Below are positions 1 through 5,176 of a stretch of 5,228 nt of DNA, one piece after another. Within the stretch, counting starts at the first letter, position 1; each line of letters starts with the position of its first letter. Where the stretch lies: the NCBI GenBank assembly GCA_934278005.1, contig CAKQWG010000196.1:1-5228 (forward strand), in the 5' to 3' direction. A model generated the notes under the pieces. It ran no database searches and was not told the origin of the DNA. It was given only the letters and a program-made list of their open reading frames with translations. Position numbers and translations under genes: made by a program. The DNA comes from an uncultured Pirellulaceae bacterium. GTDB taxonomy: Bacteria; Planctomycetota; Planctomycetia; Pirellulales; Pirellulaceae.

Positions 1-43
1 ATGTGTTCAGCTAACTGGTACTAATGGACGAATACTTGACCAC
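1..43 (+). rRNA. rrl: 23S rRNA, 3' end (partial)
   Basis: The first ~43 bases match the conserved 3' terminal segment of bacterial 23S rRNA: the block containing GGTACTAATGGAC at 17-29 corresponds to E. coli GGTACTAATGAAC, and GAATACTTGACCACC follows where E. coli has GTGAGGCTTAACCTT. The mature 3' end is placed near 43 by this alignment from memory and could be off by a few bases. The rest of the gene lies upstream of the window. A 5S gene follows on the same strand, so this is the distal end of an rRNA operon. Confidence 0.93.
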
Positions 44-176
44 CGATATTTTGCACTCTTGCTGTCTCGGTCTCAATACAAGAAATGTACTCGACGCCCT
101 GAGCGTCAAACAAAGATAACCAACTACCAATCAATAAAACCATAGGCCCTCGCGGGCGAATAGGCCGCGAGTGCCT
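44..176 (+). other. 23S-5S rRNA internal spacer
   Basis: About 133 nt of transcribed spacer. I see no tRNA in it. It contains two simple hairpins: GACGC/GCGTC at 93-97 and 103-107 with a 5-nt loop, and CTCGCGG/CCGCGAG at 149-155 and 165-171 with a 9-nt loop, the latter just before the 5S 5' end. Their position suggests a role in rRNA processing, but this is inference; the usual 23S processing stalk cannot be checked because the 23S 5' flank lies outside the window. Confidence 0.7.
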
Positions 177-287
177 TTCCGGTGACCATATCCGAAAGGT
201 TATACCTGTTCCCATCCCGAACACAGAAGTCAAGCTTTCGGAGCCGATGATAGTGCCCACCAGTGCGAAAGTAGGTATTGCCGGTAT
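177..287 (+). rRNA. rrf: 5S rRNA, short planctomycete-like type
   Basis: Complete 5S rRNA of about 108-111 nt. The conserved core CCCATCCCGAACACAGAAG is at 211-229, followed by GCCGATGATAGT and GCGAAAGTAGG. Helix I pairs CCGG at 179-182 with CCGG at 281-284 and continues inward with weaker pairs. Helix II pairs TCCGAAAG (191-198) with CTTTCGGA (235-242), eight perfect base pairs with no bulge; most bacterial 5S rRNAs have an extra unpaired base (A66 in E. coli) in the 3' strand. A short 5S without this base is, as I recall, characteristic of planctomycetes, and is the main taxonomic marker here. The exact ends are uncertain by 2-4 nt. Confidence 0.95.
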
Positions 288-295
288 TTTTAAAA

Positions 296-331
296 AAGCC
301 TCCTCAGAGAAATCTGCGGAGGCTTATTTTT
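296..331 (+). terminator. Bidirectional intrinsic terminator after the 5S gene
   Basis: AAGCCTCC (296-303) pairs with GGAGGCTT (318-325). After one T/C mismatch (304/317), CAGA (305-308) pairs with TCTG (313-316), closing on a GAAA tetraloop (309-312). ATTTTT at 326-331 supplies the U tract for the rRNA operon. On the minus strand the same stem is followed by a run of six T (complement of 292-297), so it should also end minus-strand transcription arriving from the ORF that stops at 337. The stem starts about 10 nt after the 5S gene. Confidence 0.95.
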
Positions 332-336
332 CGTCT

Positions 337-705
337 CTACCCGCGCCGCTTTTCCTCGGAACTGTTGTCGCACCAAGGTTCTTTGCAGCACGGTTTGTTA
401 CGACGGTTGTCGCAACTGTCGTACGGCGTTGAATTGCTGGCTGCGCGTTGATCGATTGGGCGATCCAGGAAACCGACTTCGGCAGCGGTATTGCCTTGCT
501 GCACGGCGAACGCGAGATTCATGCGCGCCTCGATCGTTGAAATGTTGCAGCCGCAAGTATTGGCTAGTTGCTCAAGGACTGCTATGGTCTCAATATGCAG
601 TTTAGCGGTGCGCAATGCATCCCCGTAGTAACCGTTGGGCGCCGTTCCGCCCCTGTCTCTTAAACCGAGTCCTGTATGCGTTGCCTGGATCTTATTTTGC
701 ATCAT
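337..705 (-). CDS. Hypothetical small Cys-containing protein (uncertain)
   Basis: A 122-aa minus-strand ORF that I do not recognise. For it being a gene: its TAG stop is 5 nt from a terminator that also works in its direction; third-position GC is about 60% with many C-ending codons; and in the last ~64 codons the first position favours purines (G about one third). The middle (about residues 36-72) could be helical. The C-terminal third is polar, and the protein has six Cys (TCGC, DSC, CC, WC), with C-D-N occurring twice. No signal peptide or membrane segment is visible. Against: there is no Shine-Dalgarno sequence, and the ATG at 705 lies 30 nt inside the eda coding region in divergent orientation, leaving no room for separate promoters. 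A later start is possible, for example TTG near residue 31. It could also be a chance ORF. Confidence 0.4.
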   Translation of the reverse strand: MMQNKIQATHTGLGLRDRGGTAPNGYYGDALRTAKLHIETIAVLEQLANTCGCNISTIEARMNLAFAVQQGNTAAEVGFLDRPIDQRAASNSTPYDSCDNRRNKPCCKEPWCDNSSEEKRRG

Positions 706-1338
706 CGGCTGGTAGCTATCATTCGGCTTGACAACCTCGCCGGAGCCGTGAATTTGTCTCGAGCTCTCCTAGCAGCTGGGATCGTTGCGCAGGAATATAC
801 GCTGACCAATCCTCGCGCCCTGGAGGCGATCGCGGAAGTCCTTCGCGAAGTCCCTCAGTTTTCCAGCGGCGAAGCAACGATTGGTGTGGGTTCGGTTCGC
901 ACCCGAGCGCAGGCCAACGCGGCCATCGGTGCCGGTGCTCAGTTTGTAGTTTCTCCGGTTTACCAGCCGGAGGTTATTGCTGGTTGCGTAGATCAAGGTA
1001 TCCCGGTGATGAGCGGTGCGATGACGCCCACTGAAATCGCCTCAGCCTGGGAAGCAGGCGCAGCGTTAGTGAAAGTTTTTCCGGCACGAAATCTGGGGCC
1101 ACATTATATTTCCGACGTGCTTGCACCCATGCCAGAGATTCGACTCATGCCGACGGGCGGCGTCAGTCTAGAAAATATGCAAGAGTATTTTGATGCTGGG
1201 GCTCGTGCTGTAGGAATCGGCAGCAATTTGTTCGAGATGTCCGCCTTGCGTCTCGCGCATTGGGACCGAATTGCTCAGGTCGCCGCCGAGTTTGCGAAGC
1301 GGGCAATGATGCCAGGCGATAGCTCGGCAGCGATTTAG
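676..1338 (+). CDS. eda: KDPG/KHG-type aldolase (Eda family)
   Basis: A 220-aa class I aldolase with a (beta/alpha)8 fold that cleaves 2-keto-3-deoxy-6-phosphogluconate, or a close relative, to pyruvate and glyceraldehyde-3-phosphate in the cytoplasm. Visible family marks: first strand RLVAIIRL (11-18); proton-relay Glu in QEYTLTN (E40); GVGSVRT (70-76); [12 protein letters not shown] (90-101); Schiff-base Lys in LVKVFPA (K133); phosphate-binding MPTGGV (158-163) and GIGSNL (180-185). Length is typical. The Arg that follows the catalytic Glu in E. coli Eda (TLRT) is Thr here (TLTN), so the sugar-acid stereochemistry or C6 preference is less certain. ATG 676 is the only usable start, since an in-frame stop lies at 661-663; upstream there is only a weak GAG (667-669). 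The kdgK gene follows 150 nt downstream on the same strand and supports the KDPG role. Confidence 0.92.
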   Translation: MRCLDLILHHRLVAIIRLDNLAGAVNLSRALLAAGIVAQEYTLTNPRALEAIAEVLREVPQFSSGEATIGVGSVRTRAQANAAIGAGAQFVVSPVYQPEVIAGCVDQGIPVMSGAMTPTEIASAWEAGAALVKVFPARNLGPHYISDVLAPMPEIRLMPTGGVSLENMQEYFDAGARAVGIGSNLFEMSALRLAHWDRIAQVAAEFAKRAMMPGDSSAAI

Positions 1339-1488
1339 CAGTGTTGAACTGGCGCAAACTGGCAAGTTTTCTGGTCTGCTGGCTGACTCAGCGATGTTTT
1401 TAAGATGTGTGGCTGGGAATATGAACGACTTGTTGGCTAGTTTATTGGTCCAGCACGGGCCAGCGCAGGGCAGACGCATGCGATTAAG
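1339..1488 (+). other. eda-kdgK intergenic spacer with a small hairpin
   Basis: 150 nt without an ORF, tRNA or convincing terminator. It holds a short hairpin, TTGGTCC (1445-1451) pairing with GGGCCAG (1457-1463, including two G-U pairs) around a 5-nt loop, ending 25 nt before the kdgK ATG, and a palindrome GCTGACTCAGC at 1382-1392. The two genes may be cotranscribed or kdgK may have its own promoter; no good promoter boxes were seen. Either element could be regulatory, but nothing in the sequence proves it. Confidence 0.3.
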
Positions 1489-2496
1489 ATGGGAACCTCG
1501 GTGGGCGATTTAGAAAAACTATACGATGTGATCACGCTGGGCGAGACGATGGCCCGCTTTACGCCTGCCGGCTATGAGCGATTTGGGCAATCGCGATCTG
1601 TCGAAATGCACGTGGCGGGCAGCGAATCGAACACCGCAGTTGGTCTGGCTCGATTGGGCCTGCGAGTCTGCTGGATCTCGCGGCTTAGCGACAACGCTAT
1701 CGGTGGCTGGATTGCTAGGGAATTGGCTTTCCATGGTGTCGATGTTTCTCACGTGGTCTGGACCGAGGAGGATCGGGTGGGAGCTTTTTACATGGAGCGT
1801 GGGGCACCACCGCGCAGTTCCCATGTGTTTTATGACCGAGCCGAATCGGCGATGAGTCGCATGCGATCCGAGGATTTACCCAGCGAATTGTTTGGCGGGC
1901 AAGCGGCTAGGGTTTTTCATACGACCGGGATTACGCTGGCTATCGCCGCGCAAGCGCGGCAGACCGCCTTGCACGCAATAGAACTCGCCCGTCGTGCGGG
2001 CAGTCTGATTAGCTTCGATTTGAATTATCGCGCGCGACTTTGGTCGGCTACGGAAGCTCTAGATGCGTGCGACCCGGTGATGGGCCAGTCGGATCTGATT
2101 TTTTTGCCCATCCGCGATGCGCATACCGTGTGCGGAATAACGGCCAGCGACCCTCGCGCAGTTTGCAGCATGCTGCATTCGCGGTATCCCCAAGCGACCA
2201 TCGTCGTAACTCGCGGACCCTTAGGAGCTGTGGCTGTGGACAGTTCAGGGACTTTTTTTGAACAAGCTGCTTTCCCTGCGGTCGAAGTTGAACGACTGGG
2301 TGGCGGCGATGCGTTTTCGGCGGGTTATCTTTACGCATTTTTAGCGGGCCTGAATGTCGGTGACGCGCTCCGCTGGGGCTGCGCCGTTGCGGCTATCAAG
2401 TACACGCTCCCCGGAGATATGCCAATAATTGATCGTTCGGCTGTGGCCGCAATCGTCGCCACAGAATCGCCGCTACATGGCTCTATCCAGCGCTGA
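1489..2496 (+). CDS. kdgK: 2-keto-3-deoxygluconate (KDG) kinase, PfkB family
   Basis: A 335-aa sugar kinase that should phosphorylate KDG with ATP to give KDPG, the substrate of the aldolase encoded just upstream. It opens with YDVITLGETMARFTP (12-26). PfkB signature 1 is AGSESNTAVGLARLG (43-57). FDLNYRARLW (176-185) and KYTLPGDMP (304-312) are typical of KDG kinases rather than ribo- or fructokinases. PfkB signature 2 is GGGDAFSAG (271-279) with catalytic base D274; the usual GAGD is GGGD here, a mild change. Start choice: ATG 1489 gives a full-length protein, but GTG 1501 has a GGGA (1491-1494) at Shine-Dalgarno distance and is a real alternative that loses four residues; ATG 1489 itself has no clear ribosome site. 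Pathway: uronate, pectin or alginate-derived KDG catabolism. Confidence 0.93.
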   Translation: MGTSVGDLEKLYDVITLGETMARFTPAGYERFGQSRSVEMHVAGSESNTAVGLARLGLRVCWISRLSDNAIGGWIARELAFHGVDVSHVVWTEEDRVGAFYMERGAPPRSSHVFYDRAESAMSRMRSEDLPSELFGGQAARVFHTTGITLAIAAQARQTALHAIELARRAGSLISFDLNYRARLWSATEALDACDPVMGQSDLIFLPIRDAHTVCGITASDPRAVCSMLHSRYPQATIVVTRGPLGAVAVDSSGTFFEQAAFPAVEVERLGGGDAFSAGYLYAFLAGLNVGDALRWGCAVAAIKYTLPGDMPIIDRSAVAAIVATESPLHGSIQR

Positions 2497-2561
2497 GTGT
2501 CAGGCGGCCGTCGATCAGCGCCTCCGCGCTCGCATAGCCCCGGCTACTTCTGGCGTGGGTT

Positions 2562-3545
2562 CTAGGATGGTCGCTGCGCAGTTACGATTGCGCGTAGGGG
2601 AGCGGGATGGCCTTCGACTGTCAGATCGCGATCGTCGGGATCCAAAAAATCGTTCAGGGATTCAAAGGTCATCCAGTCGGTGCGGCGTTGTTCGGAGTCC
2701 GTCGTGCGCGTGATGTCGATCGTTTGAATGTTTACAAAGCCAATGTCGCTGAGCCATCGCGAGAGCAATGGCAAACTGGGGATGAGGCCAATGTTCTTCA
2801 TCTTGGCATAGCGTCCGGGCGGGGTCAGTGCTTCCTCTTTACGAGAGTCTATGATCAGCGTTTCGAGCACGAGCCGACCGCCTGGGACCAGGGTCTGCAA
2901 CATTTTGGATAAATGCTGCAATGGCTGAGGGCGGTGGTAGAGCACGCCCATCGAGAGCGCTATGTCAAACGCGGCCAAATTTTCGGGCAACTCTTCATCG
3001 ATGAGTGGGAGCACGAAGTGCCGTTCGGGGCGAGGCGCGTAGCGCCGCAGCACCTCATACTGCATCAGGTAGAGTGCAAACGGATCGCAGCCAACGACCA
3101 ACTCCGCGCCAGCGGCGAGCATTCGCCAGCCGTAATAACCATTGCCGCAGCCCACATCCACAACTCGCCGGCCCTGAAAGTCGACCGCTCGGGCAATGCG
3201 ATTCCACTTCAGGTCTGAACGCCATTCGCAGTCGATGGCAACTCCAAATAAATCAAATGGTCCCTTGCGCCACGGGTGAAAGGTTTTTAATAATTCGTTC
3301 AATGCTTCAGGTTCGAACGGTGACAAACTGCTGACGCTCACTGCGGGACCTGCGGCCGACCAGGCTGTATGCGTGGCCGCTGGCAAGCTTTCCCAGGCAG
3401 CGATCCAGCTCGGCATCTTGCCGTGCAGCGCCGGGGTTAGCCGCTCGGCACATTGACTGCGCAGCAACTTTGCCCACTGATCAAGACCCATTGCATCAAG
3501 CGTTTCGTAGAGGGCTCGCCGATCGAAAAGTAACGCATACTGCAT
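2562..3545 (-). CDS. cmoB: tRNA U34 carboxymethyltransferase CmoB
   Basis: A 327-aa enzyme that transfers the carboxymethyl group of carboxy-SAM to 5-hydroxyuridine-34 of tRNA, giving cmo5U34, which widens wobble decoding. It follows E. coli CmoB (323 aa) along its length. PWRKGPF (91-97), EWRSDLKWNR (107-116), Rossmann motif VVDVGCGNGYYGWRM (128-142), SMGVLYHR (198-205), VLETLIIDS (226-234), EQRRTDWM (285-292) and TVEGHPAPLRAI (309-320) are all recognisable. Residues known to bind carboxy-SAM in E. coli (K91, W105, K110, Y200, R315) correspond to K94, W108, K113, Y203 and R318. The reading frame extends upstream to a GTG at 3593, which would overlap cmoA by 37 nt, but ATG 3545 matches the family N-terminus and leaves an 11-nt gap after the cmoA stop, so it was chosen. 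There is no strong Shine-Dalgarno; translational coupling to cmoA is likely. No T-tract terminator follows its stop. Confidence 0.95.
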   Translation of the reverse strand: MQYALLFDRRALYETLDAMGLDQWAKLLRSQCAERLTPALHGKMPSWIAAWESLPAATHTAWSAAGPAVSVSSLSPFEPEALNELLKTFHPWRKGPFDLFGVAIDCEWRSDLKWNRIARAVDFQGRRVVDVGCGNGYYGWRMLAAGAELVVGCDPFALYLMQYEVLRRYAPRPERHFVLPLIDEELPENLAAFDIALSMGVLYHRPQPLQHLSKMLQTLVPGGRLVLETLIIDSRKEEALTPPGRYAKMKNIGLIPSLPLLSRWLSDIGFVNIQTIDITRTTDSEQRRTDWMTFESLNDFLDPDDRDLTVEGHPAPLRAIVTAQRPS

Positions 3546-3556
3546 GGCTGCTGAGC

Positions 3557-4294
3557 CTATTTGATCGCAAGAACTGAGACGAAATTGAAGCACTGAAACC
3601 AGGGTGCGACCGTTCGGAAGCCGACTTGCTGGAGACGCTGGATGTGAGCGGGGAGGGTTTCCGGAATCAACCGGTTTTCAATAGCAGTTCGCTTTTGCGC
3701 AATCTCCAGATCGCTGTAACCGTGCGAGCGTTTGAAGTCATGGTGTAGCTCAGTCAGCAAGCTCTGCTGATCGGGTTGGTCGAAACAGATTTTCTCTGAC
3801 AGCAACAGCCCGCAGCCAGGTAGCAGCGCGTCGGCCACTGCTTGTAAAACACGCTCGCGGTCCGCCGCTGGAATAAATTGTAAGGTCCAGTTGACTACCA
3901 CAAACGAAGCATTGTTGAGCGGGAAATTCTGCAGGTCGGCTAGATGCACGACTACGGAACACGTGTTAGCGTTGCCCGTGTCTGATGGCTGACCGAGCTT
4001 TTCGCGCAGTCTCAGCACCATGGCTTCGGAAGAGTCGACGGCGTGAATCGTGCACGACGAGGGGGCTTGTGCCTGCATTAGTAGGGTCGCAGCCCCCAAA
4101 GAGCAGCCCAGGTCGTAGAGGTTGGTGCCCGGCCGCGCATAGCGGTTGGTCAATTGTTCAATCATCGCTAGCACGGACGCGTAGCCCGGCACTGAGCGCG
4201 CGATCATGTCCGGGAACACTTCGGCGACTTGATCGTCGAAGACAAAATCTCCCACCTGTTGTTGGGGCAGCGCGTATATTCGATCTTGCGACAT
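3557..4294 (-). CDS. cmoA: Carboxy-S-adenosyl-L-methionine synthase CmoA
   Basis: A 245-aa SAM-dependent enzyme that makes carboxy-SAM from SAM and prephenate, supplying CmoB. It resembles E. coli CmoA (247 aa) end to end: FDDQVAEVFPDMIARSVPGY (19-38), SAM motif I YDLGCSLGAAT (60-70), acidic residue D87 in AVDSSEAM, NWTLQF (135-140), LLSEK (164-168), HHDFKRSHGYSDLEIAQKR (184-202), and the terminal WFQCFNF (232-238). R202 aligns with E. coli R199, which holds the carboxylate of carboxy-SAM. ATG 4294 is chosen because it gives the family N-terminus MSQDRIYALP. An in-frame GTG at 4333 would add 13 residues translated from REP repeat DNA and is unlikely. The start codon lies only 4 nt from the REP cluster, and there is no Shine-Dalgarno sequence. 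First gene of a cmoA-cmoB operon. Confidence 0.95.
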   Translation of the reverse strand: MSQDRIYALPQQQVGDFVFDDQVAEVFPDMIARSVPGYASVLAMIEQLTNRYARPGTNLYDLGCSLGAATLLMQAQAPSSCTIHAVDSSEAMVLRLREKLGQPSDTGNANTCSVVVHLADLQNFPLNNASFVVVNWTLQFIPAADRERVLQAVADALLPGCGLLLSEKICFDQPDQQSLLTELHHDFKRSHGYSDLEIAQKRTAIENRLIPETLPAHIQRLQQVGFRTVAPWFQCFNFVSVLAIK

Positions 4295-4298
4295 AAGC

Positions 4299-4347
4299 GT
4301 AGGCTCGTAAACCCGTAGGCTCGTAACGAGCACAGCGCTGTTACGGC
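4299..4347 (+). repeat. REP-like palindrome, copy 1, with preceding half-copy
   Basis: A 33-nt unit at 4315-4347 starts with GTAG, the tetranucleotide typical of REP heads, and continues into a hairpin: CGTAAC (4322-4327) pairs with GTTACG (4340-4345) around an inner AGCA/CGCT partial stem with loop CAG. A 12-nt half-copy, GTAGGCTCGTAA, lies 16 nt upstream at 4299-4310. This copy differs from copy 2 by G to A at 4332, which weakens the inner stem. It is downstream of the RAYT gene and touches the 5' edge of cmoA. Confidence 0.85.
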
Positions 4348-4384
4348 TCGGAGTGGATATTGAGACAGAGTCGACGTTGAAACG

Positions 4385-4390
4385 ATTATA
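4385..4390 (-). promoter_or_regulatory. Candidate -10 box for cmoAB
   Basis: On the minus strand the spacer between the RAYT stop and the REP cluster contains a perfect TATAAT (complement of 4385-4390), preceded by a run of seven T (complement of 4400-4406). No TTGACA-like -35 lies at 16-18 nt, so the promoter is incomplete by the sigma-70 standard. If used, transcription would start near 4378 and give a leader of about 84 nt that contains the whole REP hairpin before the cmoA ATG. The position directly upstream of cmoA is the main support. Confidence 0.4.
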
Positions 4391-4420
4391 GCTGTGAGGA
4401 AAAAAACGGAGTGGTTAAGG

Positions 4421-5017
4421 TCATTTTTCGGCGCGGCGCGTGTGCGTGGCATGTGCCTGCACAGGCTCTCCGAAGGATTCGACTGAATCAAAACTCGTGG
4501 GAGCGGTGCCTCCCCAATCTCTGGAGTAGTGCCCTAGCCTAACGTGCTTGTGGAATGTGGACCATGGCCAGTCTTGAATTCGATCGACCGGCTGGTGCTT
4601 GCGTGGATTCCAGTGGATGTAGTCGAAATGCGTTTCTAGATCATGTTCGTCTTTTATCGCATGCTCCCAGAACCGCGGCTGCCACACACCACGCTCGCCG
4701 CGTTTTTTCTGGGAAGGTGTGACAGCGACTTCTCGACCGCCAGCCGCCAACCAGCCGCTTGTAAATTCCTCTTTGATGCGTTTCCAACGCACAGCATAAT
4801 TGGATTCATTGGCAGGCAGGATCCAGATAGCATGCAGGTGTTCGGGTAGCAGGCAGCAGGCAAGCTGCTGGAAAGGCATATTGCGTTTGATTTTGATAAA
4901 CGCATTGTGCAGATGCAAACGCCCTAAATCGTCAGTCAAGATCGGACGTCGAGCGTAGGTCACCAATGTAAAGTAGAAGGTCCCGCCCGGCACAAAGTAT
5001 CTGCGATAATCCGACAT
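4421..5017 (-). CDS. REP-associated tyrosine transposase (RAYT, TnpA-REP, Y1 family)
   Basis: A 198-aa single-strand DNA nuclease of the HUH (Y1) superfamily related to the IS200/IS605 transposases; RAYTs recognise and process REP sequences. Family marks: N-terminal YRRYFVPGGTFYFTLVT (4-20); metal-binding HUH motif LPEHLHAIW (57-65, H60 and H62); VWQPRFWEHAIKDEHDL (111-127); YIHWNPRKH (133-141) with probable catalytic Y133; DWPWSTFHKHV (149-159); and a FGEP tail (182-185). No frameshift or stop is seen and the length is slightly above the usual 150-190 aa, so it may be active. The start at 5017 has GAGAG about 6 nt upstream. REP copies lie on both sides (4315-4347, 5058-5090, 5177-5209), the arrangement expected for a RAYT and its cognate repeats. 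It reads towards cmoA, 126 nt away, without a clear terminator between. Confidence 0.95.
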   Translation of the reverse strand: MSDYRRYFVPGGTFYFTLVTYARRPILTDDLGRLHLHNAFIKIKRNMPFQQLACCLLPEHLHAIWILPANESNYAVRWKRIKEEFTSGWLAAGGREVAVTPSQKKRGERGVWQPRFWEHAIKDEHDLETHFDYIHWNPRKHQPVDRIQDWPWSTFHKHVRLGHYSRDWGGTAPTSFDSVESFGEPVQAHATHTRRAEK

Positions 5018-5042
5018 AATTCTCTCGCTTGAAAGTGATTTT

Positions 5043-5090
5043 GTAGGCTCGTAATTTGTAGGCTCGTAACGAGCGCAGCGCTGTTACGGC
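5043..5090 (+). repeat. REP-like palindrome, copy 2, with preceding half-copy
   Basis: A full 33-nt unit at 5058-5090 with head GTAG; CGTAAC (5065-5070) pairs with GTTACG (5083-5088), and the inner stem AGCG/CGCT (5072-5075, 5079-5082) closes on CAG, leaving one bulged G. As in copy 1, a half-copy GTAGGCTCGTAA precedes it, here by 15 nt (5043-5054). It differs from copy 1 by one base. It lies 26 nt upstream of the RAYT start codon at its nearest end, so it probably overlaps or adjoins the RAYT promoter. Confidence 0.88.
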
Positions 5091-5102
5091 ACGAAAGAAT
5101 CA
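5086..5102 (+). repeat. 17-nt direct repeat, first copy
   Basis: ACGGCACGAAAGAATCA at 5086-5102 recurs exactly at 5212-5228, 126 nt on. The first five bases are the end of REP copy 2; the other twelve are outside the 33-nt REP unit. Confidence 0.85.
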
Positions 5103-5124
5103 AGCATCGCGTGTAAATAAAATG

Positions 5125-5148
5125 GTAGCAGACGAGGGCGGCTCTCGT
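5125..5148 (+). repeat. Possible divergent REP-like hairpin with GTAG head
   Basis: GTAG at 5125-5128 is followed by the stem ACGAG (5132-5136) / CTCGT (5144-5148) with a 7-nt loop. It sits between REP copies 2 and 3 and has the head-plus-stem plan of a REP but little sequence identity to them. It may be a decayed copy or chance. The rest of 5091-5228 has no gene. Confidence 0.25.
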
Positions 5149-5176
5149 GGCGAGTCAGTGTGTTTTCGTGGGGCGT

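Noticed and set aside
560..588. TTGGCT - 17 nt - TATGGT as a promoter for eda
   Set aside because: Only about 3/6 and 4/6 matches to the consensus boxes; matches of this quality are common by chance.
641..705. KPCCKEPWCDNSS in the minus-strand ORF (337-705) resembling a CDGSH iron-sulfur motif
   Set aside because: The motif needs C-X-C, then P-X-C-D-G-(S/T)-H with a ligand His. Here the first Cys pair is adjacent, Gly is Asn and no His is present. (The motif itself lies near the ORF's C-terminal end, at about 357-393.)
1382..1392. GCTGACTCAGC palindrome followed by a T run as a terminator after eda
   Set aside because: The stem is only 4 bp around a 3-nt loop and the TTTTT starts several bases later, so it would not terminate transcription on its own.
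2497..2561. Terminator between the convergent kdgK and cmoB genes
   Set aside because: A weak AGGCG/CGCCT stem (2502-2506, 2519-2523) exists, but no T or A tract accompanies it on either strand. I see no supported terminator in these 65 nt.
2607..3334. Long + strand ORFs opposite cmoB
   Set aside because: They are antisense shadows of a well-supported CmoB reading frame and show no recognisable protein motifs.
3546..3593. GTG start at 3593 for cmoB
   Set aside because: It would overlap cmoA by 37 nt and add 16 residues absent from the family; ATG 3545 gives the expected N-terminus.
4349..4414. 8-nt direct repeat CGGAGTGG at 4349-4356 and 4407-4414 flanking the TATAAT box
   Set aside because: Too short to be distinguished from chance, and no symmetry or spacing that suggests an operator.
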